A DNA stretch of 64,000 bases from Verrucomicrobiales bacterium (lineage in GTDB: Bacteria > Verrucomicrobiota > Verrucomicrobiia > Limisphaerales > J093): contig JACKPW010000006.1 of NCBI GenBank assembly GCA_024233215.1, positions 248,001-312,000 on the forward strand, read 5' to 3'. The stretch's first letter is position 1. Every line of letters begins with the position of its first letter. The notes beneath the pieces are model-generated. The model was not told the origin of the DNA. It searched no databases and saw only the letters and a program-made list of their open reading frames with translations. A program made the translations under genes and the position numbers. Shown piece after piece: positions 33,333 through 42,259 of this stretch.

Positions 33333-33878
33333 TCAGCGGGGCCGATAGCCGCGACGCGGACGCTCGGTTTCCGCCGGGGCCTCGGGGGCAGCGGCATCGG
33401 CGGCCGGAGGCGGGGGCAGCGGGGTGCTGCTCTCGATGATGACCTTCAGGGTGGCGTGAACCTTCGCGTGGAGCCGCAGCTCGACGTCGTGCTCGCCGAG
33501 TGCCTTGAGGGGAGCGTCCAAGTGCACCTTGCGCCGGTCGAGATGAACCGCCAGTTGCTTTTCGAGTTCGGCCACGATGTCTCCCCCGGTGACGGAACCG
33601 AACATGCGACCGTCGTCGCCGGTTTTGACGACGAGTTTGAGGCTGATGCGCGCCAGCGAGGCGGCCAGTTCCTGCATGGTTCGCAGTTCGGTGGATTCGC
33701 GTTCGGCGCGGCGTTTGCGCAGGGCTTCCAGGCGGCGTTCGTTGGACTCCGTGAGCCGAATTGCCTTGCGGTTGGGGAGCAGGTAGTTGCGGGCGTAACC
33801 CGCCTTGACCTTGACCTTGTCCGATTCCGCGCCCAAGCCGGGCACGCTGCTGGTGAGAATGACTTCAGTGGTCGCCAT
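33333..33878 (-). CDS. rplI: 50S ribosomal protein L9
   Basis: A 181-residue protein. The N-terminal domain has the L9 signature GLGAESDKVKVKAGYARNYL then LPNRKAI. The long connecting helix is NERRLEALRKRRAERESTE, and the C-terminal RNA-binding domain includes DGRMFGSVTGGDI. The C-terminus is extended by ~30 residues of Pro/Ala and Arg-rich sequence (PPPPAADAAAPEAPAETE) beyond the usual ~150. It is part of the rpsF-ssb-rplI operon; rpsR, usually between ssb and rplI, is missing. Confidence 0.96.
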   Translation of the reverse strand: MATTEVILTSSVPGLGAESDKVKVKAGYARNYLLPNRKAIRLTESNERRLEALRKRRAERESTELRTMQELAASLARISLKLVVKTGDDGRMFGSVTGGDIVAELEKQLAVHLDRRKVHLDAPLKALGEHDVELRLHAKVHATLKVIIESSTPLPPPPAADAAAPEAPAETERPRRGYRPR

Positions 33879-33948
33879 GTCGTGTGATCAGATGAAATTG
33901 GGATTGGTATTCGCGGAAAAGTGGCAGGAAGCCGGCCCTGCCACCGGT

Positions 33949-34419
33949 TCAAAACGGTACGTCGTCGTCATCGGGAGGGGGGCCTTCCTCTTCCATCGGG
34001 GGACGGGAGGCAGGGGCGGCGGGAGTGCTTCCCCGGGCGGGCGGCGCGCCGGCGGCAGGACCACTGCCGGAATCCCCGCGGCCGCCGCCGGAATCAAGGA
34101 ACGAGAAGGACTCGAGGACAACGCCCAGCCGGCTTCGTTTCTGGCCGGTGTTCTTGTCCTCCCATTCGTCCAAGCGCAAACGTCCCTCAATCAGGATGGG
34201 ACGACCTTTGCGCAAATACTGCCCGATGACTTCCGCTTGCCGGCCAAACGCGTCGACATCAACAAAGGTGGTCTCGTCGCGCTGCTCTCCGGACTCCGTG
34301 CGCCAGCGCCGGTTCAACGCCAGTCCGAGCTTGGCGATGGCCAGGCCCTTGGGGGTGTAGCGCAGTTCGGGGTCGCGGGTCAGGTTGCCGGCGAGAATAA
34401 CCTTGTTGAAGCTGGCCAT
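33949..34419 (-). CDS. ssb: Single-stranded DNA-binding protein
   Basis: A 156-residue protein. The OB fold begins MASFNKVILAGNLTRDPELR with YTPKGLAIAKLGLALNR, TTFVDVDAFGRQAEVIGQYL and KGRPILIEGRLRLDEWED. A low-complexity Gly/Pro/Ser linker follows, and the protein ends in the acidic tip DDDDVPF that recruits partner proteins. It lies between rpsF and rplI, the common bacterial arrangement. Confidence 0.96.
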   Translation of the reverse strand: MASFNKVILAGNLTRDPELRYTPKGLAIAKLGLALNRRWRTESGEQRDETTFVDVDAFGRQAEVIGQYLRKGRPILIEGRLRLDEWEDKNTGQKRSRLGVVLESFSFLDSGGGRGDSGSGPAAGAPPARGSTPAAPASRPPMEEEGPPPDDDDVPF

Positions 34420-34424
34420 GAGAT

Positions 34425-34751
34425 TCAGGCCGCGGCGTCGGCCGTTTCGGCTTGGGCCGTGACCGCAGGGGCCAGGGTCACCAACAGACGGTACACGTCA
34501 TCGTCCAGGTCGAAGTGGTGCTGCAATTTCACCACGGTTTCCGGTTCCGCGTCGAAGATGACATTGACATAGAAGCCGGAGGTCACCTTCTTGGTGGTGA
34601 CCCGGGCAAAGGGCTTCTTGTCCATCTTCTGAATGCTCTCGATCTTGCCGCCGAGCTTGCTGACCTCGCCGGTCACCCGATCGATGATGTCCCGCACGCT
34701 TTCTTCCTTGCCGGCGGTGTCCAGAATAAACAGGCCTTCGTAACGTTTCAC
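34425..34751 (-). CDS. rpsF: 30S ribosomal protein S6
   Basis: A 108-residue protein starting at GTG, placed directly after the pth stop (TGA immediately followed by GTG). S6 features: KRYEGLFILDTAGKEESVRD, IIDRVTGEVSKLGGKIESI and KMDKKPFARVTTKKVTSGFY. The C-terminus is Ala/Glu-rich. It heads the S6-SSB-L9 segment, and the tight junction with pth suggests translational coupling. Confidence 0.95.
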   Translation of the reverse strand: MKRYEGLFILDTAGKEESVRDIIDRVTGEVSKLGGKIESIQKMDKKPFARVTTKKVTSGFYVNVIFDAEPETVVKLQHHFDLDDDVYRLLVTLAPAVTAQAETADAAA

Positions 34752-35357
34752 TCAGTTGTCCTTCGTCTCCGGAACCGTCACGGTCCCGTTAAATCGATCC
34801 ATTGCCGCTTTCACCCCGTCGGTGAGCCAACAGCGCACCTGCCCGGCCGCCCGGTCGAGCACGCGGTCAAACACCATCCGCTCATCCCGGTTGAACGCGC
34901 CCAGCACGTGCCCCGTGATTTCCCGTCGCGGTCCCGGTTCCCGGCCGATACCCAGCTTTAACCGGGCGTAGTCCCGCGAACCCAAATGTCGTTCCACAGA
35001 CTCGAGTCCATGATGCCCGCCGGCGCTGCCAGAGGGGCGCAACCGCAGTCGGCCAAGTTCCAGGTCCGCATCATCCACGAGCACCAACACCCGGTCCAAA
35101 GCCACCCGGTGGTAGCGCGCCACGGCGCCAACCACCTCGCCGCTCGCGTTCATGAACGACAACGGCTCACAAAACAGACACGTCCGACCCAACCACTCGC
35201 CCCGCGCCAGTCGCGCCTGGAAGCGGGGTTCGGCCCGCCACGACGCACCTGCGGCTTCGGCCACCCGTTCCACCAACAGAAAGCCGGCATTGTGCCGGGT
35301 TCCTGCGTATTGCCGGCCCGGGTTTCCCAACCCCACAATGAGGTGGCAGTCTTCCAT
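34752..35357 (-). CDS. pth: Peptidyl-tRNA hydrolase
   Basis: A 201-residue protein. It cleaves peptidyl-tRNA released from stalled ribosomes. Motifs: LIVGLGNPGRQYAGTRHNAG with the catalytic His (about H22), EPLSFMNASGEVV (family KP.TYMN.SG), and VLVDDADLELGRLRLRPSGS then AGGHHGLES with the catalytic Asp. The usual Lys of the KP motif is replaced by Glu, a mild deviation. It sits between rplY and rpsF. Confidence 0.95.
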   Translation of the reverse strand: MEDCHLIVGLGNPGRQYAGTRHNAGFLLVERVAEAAGASWRAEPRFQARLARGEWLGRTCLFCEPLSFMNASGEVVGAVARYHRVALDRVLVLVDDADLELGRLRLRPSGSAGGHHGLESVERHLGSRDYARLKLGIGREPGPRREITGHVLGAFNRDERMVFDRVLDRAAGQVRCWLTDGVKAAMDRFNGTVTVPETKDN

Positions 35358-35420
35358 GACCCGTGTGCCGGCGCCGGCACCGGCACGGTAAGGTCCGGGC
35401 AGGGGCGGTGCCTATTTCTT

Positions 35421-36077
35421 TCAGTCTTCGCCCTCGGCCTCGTCCTTCTTGCGGGCGATGACTTCGGGTTCGGCGGATTCCCCGCCTTCGGTGGGCGCTT
35501 CGGTCGTCTCCGATTCAGTCTTGGGCGCAGCGACCAGAATGACCGTCACCTCGGCGTCATCGAGCACCTCGATGCCTTCGGGCAGTTTCAGGTCGGCCAC
35601 GGTGATGGAGTCCCCGACCTGGAGGCCGCTGACGTCGATCTCGAGCACCTCCGGCAGGGAACGCGGCAACGCGCGCACCTCAAGGTCGTGCCGGATGCGC
35701 TCGAGCACGCCGCCGGATTTCACTCCGGGGGCCTCACCGACAGTTTCCACGGGCACCACGACCACCACGGGTTCGTTGGCATCCACCGCCTGGAAATCCA
35801 CGTGGATCACCGCCCGGCTCAACGGGTGGTGCTGAACCGCCTTGATCAGGGCGAGGTGGGGCTCGGCATCGCCGTCCACCGTCAGGTCGATCAGGGCGAC
35901 CTCCGAAGCGGAGTGATGCAACACCCCCCCCAGTTCACGTTCCCCGACCTCAAGGCTTCGGGCCTCTACCTTGTGCCCGTACATGACCGCGGGCACGCGT
36001 CCCTGCGAGCGCCGATGTTTGACCTGGTTGCGCCCCAGCGCAGTTCTGGGATACGCCGTCAGTGGTACCGCTTTCAT
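35421..36077 (-). CDS. rplY: 50S ribosomal protein L25/general stress protein Ctc
   Basis: A 218-residue long-form (CTC/TL5-like) L25. The N-terminal 5S-rRNA-binding domain is RTALGRNQVKHRRSQGRVPA with VMYGHK, and HHPLSRAVIHVDFQAVDANE. The C-terminal beta domain has LEIDVSGLQVGDSITVADLK and LPEGIEVLDDAEVTVILVAA. The acidic C-terminal tail (ESETTEAPTEGGESAEPE) is typical. It lies between prs and pth, a widely conserved order (prs-rplY-pth). Confidence 0.95.
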   Translation of the reverse strand: MKAVPLTAYPRTALGRNQVKHRRSQGRVPAVMYGHKVEARSLEVGERELGGVLHHSASEVALIDLTVDGDAEPHLALIKAVQHHPLSRAVIHVDFQAVDANEPVVVVVPVETVGEAPGVKSGGVLERIRHDLEVRALPRSLPEVLEIDVSGLQVGDSITVADLKLPEGIEVLDDAEVTVILVAAPKTESETTEAPTEGGESAEPEVIARKKDEAEGED

Positions 36078-36110
36078 CTGGTTTCCAATCCAAAAGGGGC
36101 GACACGCACC

Positions 36111-37061
36111 TCAAATGGCACGACCGCCCCGAAACTCGAACAGCGAGGTCACCGAAGAATTCAGGTGAATCCGGCGGATTGCCTCGCCCAGCAACGTCGC
36201 CACGCTCAGCGTGGTGATGTTAACCCCGTCGATGACGGGGCGGAGGACTGTATCAGTGGTGATTAGTTCGTCAATAGTAGAATGTCGGAGGCGGTCGATT
36301 CCCAAATCATTGAGCACGGCATGGGACACACAGGCCCGGACACTCAGGGCCCCGCGCTTCTTCAGGAGGGTTGCCGCCGAGGTCAGGGTGCCGGCCGTCT
36401 CGGTCAGATCGTCCACCATGAGGATGTTCTTGCCCTCCACATCGCCGATCACGTTCATCGCCTCCACTTCTGTCGCGCTCTTGCGGCTCTTGGCCACAAT
36501 CGCCAGTCCCGACTCGAGGATCTGCGAATACGCATGGGCCATCTTCAGGCCCCCGACGTCCGGGCTCACCACCACGAGGTCGGGAATCTTCTCGTGCTTC
36601 AGGTAATCATAGATCACCGGCGCGGCGTAGAGGTGATCCACCGGGATGTCGAAGAAGCCCTGGATCTGTTGGGCGTGCAGGTCCATGGTCAGGATCCGGT
36701 GCGCCCCCGCGGCAACAATCAGGTTGGCCACGAGCTTGGCGGTGATGGGCACGCGGGGCTGGTCCTTGCGATCCTGCCGGGCATAGCCGTAAAAGGGCAG
36801 CACCGCCGTGATCCGCTTGGCGCTGGCGCGGCGGAGCGCGTCCATCATGATGAACAGCTCCATCAGGTGCTGGTTGCTGGGCGGGCTGGAGGACTGGATG
36901 ATGAAGGTGTCCTGGCCCCGGACGTTCTCGTCGATCTTCACGAACGTTTCCCCGTCCGGGAACGAGGTGACCGTGCACTTGCCCAGTTCGATCCCGATGG
37001 CCTCGCAGATCCTGCTGGCCAGCGGCTTGTTGGAATTGCCACTGAATATCTTCACATGCAC
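36111..37061 (-). CDS. prs: Ribose-phosphate pyrophosphokinase
   Basis: A 316-residue protein from a GTG start (reading MHVKIFSGNSNKPLA), chosen because homologues begin with KIFSG; the 41-codon open extension upstream is not conserved-looking. It makes PRPP from ribose-5-phosphate and ATP. Motifs: SFPDGETFVKIDENVRGQDT, YGYARQDRKDQPRVPITAKL, ILTMDLHAQQIQGFFDIPVD, VVSPDVGGLKMAHAYSQIL and the PRPP loop VDDLTETAGTLTSAATLLKK. The loop has VDDLTETAGT where most enzymes read VDDMIDTAGT. It begins the leftward block prs-rplY-pth-rpsF-ssb-rplI. Confidence 0.94.
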   Translation of the reverse strand: MHVKIFSGNSNKPLASRICEAIGIELGKCTVTSFPDGETFVKIDENVRGQDTFIIQSSSPPSNQHLMELFIMMDALRRASAKRITAVLPFYGYARQDRKDQPRVPITAKLVANLIVAAGAHRILTMDLHAQQIQGFFDIPVDHLYAAPVIYDYLKHEKIPDLVVVSPDVGGLKMAHAYSQILESGLAIVAKSRKSATEVEAMNVIGDVEGKNILMVDDLTETAGTLTSAATLLKKRGALSVRACVSHAVLNDLGIDRLRHSTIDELITTDTVLRPVIDGVNITTLSVATLLGEAIRRIHLNSSVTSLFEFRGGRAI

Positions 37062-37319
37062 CTGTTTGAGTTGGCTGCCCGCGAAATGCTCCTGCCGCCC
37101 GAGGAGACCCGGACCGGTTGTGCGCGCGACGTTAGCAACCCGCGTCTTCCAGACAAGCGGAATCTCCCAGAATCGCCGTGACACTCCCAGGACGACTTTC
37201 TAGGGTGCGAGAATGCTGTGCGCAACAATCGTTTGGCCGGGAGCGTGGTCGCCGCCGGGGCGGTCCGGGGGGGGGATTGGCGCCATCCGGAAGCCAGGTT
37301 TGAGGCCCGTTGGGGCCCG

Positions 37320-37904
37320 ATGCTCACGGTCATGACGCCGGGGACCCCAGGATGGCGACGCCGGGCGCTGGAATCTGCCGGCCTTTATGGACTGGCCTGC
37401 CGTTGGCGGACGGCCTGGCATCAGTTGCCACTCCGGTCCGTCAATTTCCTGTTCCAGCGGGTGATCGGCCTGAATCGCGGATGTCCGTGGCCGGTGAACT
37501 TCACCTCGGTGGTCACTTCCGCGGAGAATATCCGGATTCATCCCACCGTGCGGGCCAGCTTCGCCATCAGCGGCGGATGTTACATCCAGGGATTGAATGG
37601 AATTGAGATCGGTGCCCACACCCTCTTCGCCCCCGGGGTGAAGATCATCTCCGCCAACCACGATCTGGGAAACTACGATACGTGGGTGGCGTCCGGCCCG
37701 ATCAGGATCGGGGGCGGATGCTGGATCGGGGCGAATGCCGTGATCCTGCCCGGCGTCGAGCTCGGGGACGGGGTTGTGGTGGGGGCTGGGGCCGTCGTGA
37801 CTCGGTCCTTCGAACCCGGCGCCATCATCGGGGGGTCCCGGCCCGGAAGATTGGGGTCCCCGCTCGGGTCGCCGGGCCAACCGCGGGATGCTGCTGACAA
37901 ATGA
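37320..37904 (+). CDS. Left-handed beta-helix (hexapeptide) acyltransferase
   Basis: A 194-residue protein. The C-terminal half shows hexapeptide repeats of the LacA/NodL/WcaF type: IEIGAHTLFAPGVKIISANH with the catalytic His of the ISANHD motif, then GPIRIGGGCWIGANAVILPG and ELGDGVVVGAGAVVTRSF. It probably O-acetylates a sugar during exopolysaccharide synthesis. The start is uncertain (an earlier in-frame ATG at 37218 and a later one at 37332 exist). Its stop overlaps the flippase start (ATGA), so it opens the polysaccharide cluster. Confidence 0.82.
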   Translation: MLTVMTPGTPGWRRRALESAGLYGLACRWRTAWHQLPLRSVNFLFQRVIGLNRGCPWPVNFTSVVTSAENIRIHPTVRASFAISGGCYIQGLNGIEIGAHTLFAPGVKIISANHDLGNYDTWVASGPIRIGGGCWIGANAVILPGVELGDGVVVGAGAVVTRSFEPGAIIGGSRPGRLGSPLGSPGQPRDAADK

Positions 37905-39217
37905 GGGGTTACGCAACGCGTTGGTGGGGTGGGATTCGCGAACGGCTGGCCGCCTCGCCCATGCTGGGGGGCATTTTGAAACTGGCGGGGGGGACCGGTC
38001 TGGCGCAGGCCATTGCGGTGGGGATCTCGCCGGTGCTCAGCCGGCTGTACACCCGGGCCGATTTCGGGGTCTACACCCTGATGTTGTCGACTTCGGGGCT
38101 GCTGACCTTTCTCGCCACCCTGCGTTACGAGCTTGCAGTCCCACTCCCCGCCGCCGCTTCCGAGGCCCGGCGTCTGGTCTTCATCGCCGCGGGAATCGGA
38201 GGGGTGTCTGTGGCGGCATTGACGGTGCTTTGCCAGATATGGGGACCGTGGTTCTTCACCTGCGTCCATCTCTCGGGGGCCACCGCGTTCTGGTGGGTGA
38301 TCCCCGTGGCGGTGGCCACCCAGGCGGCCTACCAGGTCGGCTACTTCTGGGCGCTGCGAACCAAGGCCTATCGGGTCCTGGCGGTCACCCGCATCTGGCA
38401 GTCGCTTTCCAGCGCCGCCACTTACCTGCTTCTGGGATGGCTGGTGGACGGCCCGCTGGGATTGCTGGTGGGACTGCTGCTGGCTCAGGGGGCGGGGGTA
38501 CTCCAACTCTACCGGCACTTCCGGGCCACGTCCGGAGAGCCGGCGGAGGCGGCGAGGGGCGGCCTGGCGCAAACGGCGCGGGAACACGCACGGTTCTCGG
38601 TGTTTGGCTCCCTGGCGGGGTTCCTGAACGCATCCGGCATCCTGCTGCCGGCCCTGCTGGTGGGGGGACTTTACGGAACGGCTGCCGCGGGGGACCTGGG
38701 ACTCGCCGTGCGAATGGTAAGCCTTCCCATGCAACTGATCGGGACCGCCGTGGCCCAGGTGTTCCTGGCGGAGGCGGCTCAACTGATTCGCGAGGATCCC
38801 TCACGGCTGCAGGGTCTGTTCTTCCGGTTGACCCGGCGGCTGTCGAAATTCGGAGTCGCGATTGCCGCGGGCGGAGCGATCAGTCCCTGGGTGTTCCCCT
38901 GGGTGTTTGGTGAGAACTGGCATGTAGCCGGCCACGTGGCGGCCTGGGTGTCTCTGTCCGCAGCCGCCCAGATCGTGGTGTCCCCCCTCTCGAACATCGC
39001 CATCCTCATGAAGCGCCAGGACGTGCAACTGTTGCTTGACGGGTTGCGGGCCGTCGCGGTGGTGGTGTCGCTCTGGCTGCCCTGGCGACTGGGCGCGGAC
39101 TTTCTGACGGCGACCGCGATCTTTTCCCTCGCCATGCTGGTGCTGTACGGGCTCTATTTTGCCGTCTACGTGACACTGGCCCGTCAGTTGGCAGCAACGC
39201 GCCGGGAACCTGTCTGA
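37901..39217 (+). CDS. Wzx-type polysaccharide flippase (oligosaccharide repeat unit transporter)
   Basis: A 438-residue polytopic membrane protein of the MATE/MOP superfamily with ~12 predicted helices. The N-terminus LGGILKLAGGTGLAQAIAVG, then SPVLSRLYTRADFGVYTLML, is the typical Wzx/RfbX start (loss of charge, then SRLYTPEDFG motif). TLRYELAVPLP also matches family members. It flips lipid-linked repeat units across the inner membrane. It is translationally coupled to the upstream acyltransferase. Confidence 0.88.
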   Translation: MRGYATRWWGGIRERLAASPMLGGILKLAGGTGLAQAIAVGISPVLSRLYTRADFGVYTLMLSTSGLLTFLATLRYELAVPLPAAASEARRLVFIAAGIGGVSVAALTVLCQIWGPWFFTCVHLSGATAFWWVIPVAVATQAAYQVGYFWALRTKAYRVLAVTRIWQSLSSAATYLLLGWLVDGPLGLLVGLLLAQGAGVLQLYRHFRATSGEPAEAARGGLAQTAREHARFSVFGSLAGFLNASGILLPALLVGGLYGTAAAGDLGLAVRMVSLPMQLIGTAVAQVFLAEAAQLIREDPSRLQGLFFRLTRRLSKFGVAIAAGGAISPWVFPWVFGENWHVAGHVAAWVSLSAAAQIVVSPLSNIAILMKRQDVQLLLDGLRAVAVVVSLWLPWRLGADFLTATAIFSLAMLVLYGLYFAVYVTLARQLAATRREPV

Positions 39218-39377
39218 GGAGCCGCCTGAGAGAATCGCCGCGAGGTTCTGAAGTTCCACCTTCAGACGGTTCAAGTGCCGGGCCGCCTGAGAGCCTGGCA
39301 CTCAACCGGCTTGGCAGACCGGCTTCGGAGGTAGCGGCGGTTCCCTGAATGACGGGAGTCAGGATTTCGTTCTTCGC

Positions 39378-40543
39378 ATGCGCATTCTGATCATAGCCTG
39401 GTTCTTCCCTCCCTGGAATGAGCCCGCAAGCAACCGGCCCGACAGCTGGGCGCGGCATTTTGCGGCGCAGGGACATCCCACCACCGTGCTCACGGCCCGG
39501 AAGGATCCCCGGCTGCAACGGGACCTGTCCACCCCCTCACACCGCAGTCCGGGCTCACCGTTGTGGAAACGCCTCTGCGCCTGATGCGCACCCCCGTGGC
39601 CAAGGGGGCCTCCTGGGCGGCCGGAAGCATCCCTCAGGCGCGCCGACTCGCGCGGCAGAGCGACGTCATCATCAGCACGTTCGGCCCCTGGTACATGCAC
39701 GTCCTGGGTTGGTTCGCCAAGCGGGCGAATCCCGGGGCCTTCTGGTGTGCGGACTACCGGGATCTGTGGCATGCGCGTGACTTTTTCATGCAGGGACGCC
39801 CCTGGAGGCAGGCCTTCATGCGTCGCCTGGAGCAGTTCATCGTGCGTCCTGCGAACCTGGCGGTCTCCGTATCACCCCCTTTGGTCGCCAGCCTGGCCCA
39901 GACCCATCCGCACATCCCCGGCGTGACCATCTACAACGGCTTCCCCCTTTCCGAACACATGCCTCGCCGGCCGCCGGAAGTGATGCGGCAACGCGCGGTT
40001 GCGGGGGTGCCCTTCGACATCGTCTACACCGGCACGATCTATGAGGGGGGCTACAACGACCCGGAGCCGCTCTTGCGGGTGCTGGCCCGGAATCGCTGGA
40101 ACCGGCCGGTCCGGCTTCATTTCTACGGACAGAGTGCGGCTTCCCCGCTCCTCCGTTCCCTGCGCGACCGCTACGGGCTGCAGGAATCCGTGGTGCTGCC
40201 CGATCAGCCGTTGAGCCGGGGGACGCGGTCCGGCGGCAGCGGGAGGCGGATCTGCTGCTGCACCTCGGGTGGACCAACCGGGGATCGACGGGATTCTCAG
40301 CGCCAAGATCTTCGAGTACTGGCCTCGGGGTCGCCCGTGCTCAGCGTGGGGGCGGAGCCGGACACCGCCGTGGGACGGCTCCTGCAGGAGACCGGGGCCG
40401 GAATCTGCGTGGGGCGGAACGAGTCCGTCATCGAAAGCCACTTGGAGCGGTATGTGAACGAGGGGATTGCACCGGGTGGTTTGCGCCGCGGACTGACCGC
40501 ATTCTGGCCTATACCCGGGAGCGGCAGGCGGCGCGGTTGCTGA
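39378..40543 (+). pseudogene. Glycosyltransferase (GT4-like) gene with several frameshifts
   Basis: The start MRILIIAWFFPPWNEPASNR is a normal GT-B N-terminus. A one-base shift at the C-run near 39530 moves the frame to GLTVVETPLRLMRTPVAKGA, and then DVIISTFGPWYMHVLGWFAK and FDIVYTGTIYEGGYNDPEPL read well. Near 40215 the frame changes again (correct reading DAVRRQREADLLLHLGWTN), again near 40265 (GIDGILSAKIFEYW, the donor-site E motif) and again near 40322 (SGSPVLSVGAEPDTAVGRLL). At least four shifts are needed, so the gene is broken here or the sequence has errors. It lies inside the exopolysaccharide cluster. Confidence 0.75.
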
Positions 40544-40712
40544 GTTGCTGCAGGAGCATGCCGGGCATGATTGAGGCATCGCCTTGATGCCGTTTTTCCC
40601 GTTGACCCTCCCGGCGGGCCTGTGCGTTCCTGTGCGCCGTCCCAGTCCGGGCGGTTGGGGTGGAAGACAGAGTTTCGGAAAGGGACCGGGGCGACACGGC
40701 GTTTCGATCGGT

Positions 40713-42259
40713 ATGAGTGCATCAGCAGTAGAAGTCAGGCTGCAGTTCCAGTTGTTGTTCTGGTGCGGCGTGATTGCCGTGGCGATGTTGGTCTCGGGCA
40801 TGCTGCTCGCGGCGAACGTCTACATGATCGTGTTCCTGTTGGGAGCGTTCGGCTGGCTGATTACGCTGCCATACCATGCCTGGCTGTCGGTGATTGTCGC
40901 CACGGTCATGTTCCGGGCGGCATTCATTGTGCCCTTCATGCCCGGACGTCCGCATTTATGGGAGGTTGGGGTGTTGCTGGCGTGGACCGGCGTACCCCTG
41001 ACGATCCTGCTGCGCAAGGGGTGCCGCGATGCCGGCACGGTCTATCGGGACAACCGCTGGGTGTTCATCGGGACGATGCTGTACTGCCTGGTGCTGGTCG
41101 TCACCATGTTGGCGCGGGGCTTTGGCCTGCATGTGCTGGGTTCGGAGGAAGCCGGGGGCGGGCCTACCTGCAGCAGATCCTTTGCGGCATGCTGCCGATC
41201 CTGTTCCTGCTGCTGCCCCTGGACCGGAAGCAGTTCTTCTGGCTGGTGGTGCTGCAGTTGCTGTTGACCGCCACGTTCCTGGTTTCGGATTTCGCCCTGT
41301 CCGCGGTCCCGGGCGGCATGAATCCCCTGCTCTACTTCTTCGAACTCTCGACGGACGCCATGAACTTCGAGCAGAACGCCATGAGCTTCGGCATCGTGCG
41401 CCACCAGTCGCTCGGCTGGTTCTTTACCTCCGTGTTGTATCTGCTCTTCGTCCTGTTCCACTCACGGGAATTCACCGGCAAGAAGGCCTGGTGGCTGATT
41501 CCGACGGCCGTGGGGGCGTACTCCATCAGCCTGTTGAGTGGCAGTCGGACCACGGCCGGGCTTCCGGTGCTTATTCTCATGGGGGTCCTTTGGGCCCAGC
41601 GCTTCTTTGACGCGCGCAAGCTCATCATCAGCGCCATGGCGGGGGTGTTCCTGCTGCTGCTGGCTTATGGCACGGCGCGGCAGGCCCCGATGTCCGTGCA
41701 ACGCGCGCTCTGCATTCTCCCCGGAATCGATGTCTCCCCGCAGGCAGCGGCCGATGCCGAGACCACCCTCACGATGCGCCGGATGTTGCGGCGAATCGGC
41801 ACCGAGATGATTTCGGATTACCTCTGGCTCGGCCGCGGTTTCGGGGTGACCCTGACCAGGGTGCAAACCAGCCGGTTTGACTGGGCGCTGGAGCAGCACT
41901 TGCAGACGGGCACGTTCTACAACGGCGCCATCGGCTTGTTGGTCAACACGGGAGTGCTGGGCTTTGTCTCGGTGATGCTCCTGTTCTACGGCGGCACGCG
42001 GATGGCCTGGCGGGTGGTCCGGCACGTGTGGGATCACGGGGCCGAGGATCCCGCGGTCCGCGCGGCGCTGCTGGTGGCCTTCACTTGGATCGTCGAAGTG
42101 GTCTTCTTCCTGGGATTCCACGGCGATTCCCAGCAGACCCTGCGCCGTTTCGGCATGCTCATCGGGATGCTGATTGCCGCGGACCGCCTGATCCGCACCT
42201 CCGCGCTTGAGGAGACGGAGGCCGGGGACGAGGTTGCGGCATTGCCGGAGACCACATGA
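40713..42259 (+). CDS. O-antigen polymerase/ligase-like membrane protein (single frameshift)
   Basis: The frame beginning MSASAVEVRLQFQLLFWCGV encodes several helices (IAVAMLVSGMLLAANVYMIV, LVLVVTMLARGFGLHVLG) and then breaks at the GGGGGCGGG run near 41150. The family continues one frame over as AYLQQILCGMLPILFLLLPL, with ISLLSGSRTTAGLPVLILMG (the SGSRT loop motif of O-antigen ligases/EpsX-type proteins) and LWLGRGFGVTLTRVQTSRFD. Together it is ~515 residues with 10-12 helices. It polymerises or ligates polysaccharide units in the inner membrane. Its stop overlaps the next start (ATGA). The frameshift could be biological or technical. Confidence 0.75.
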
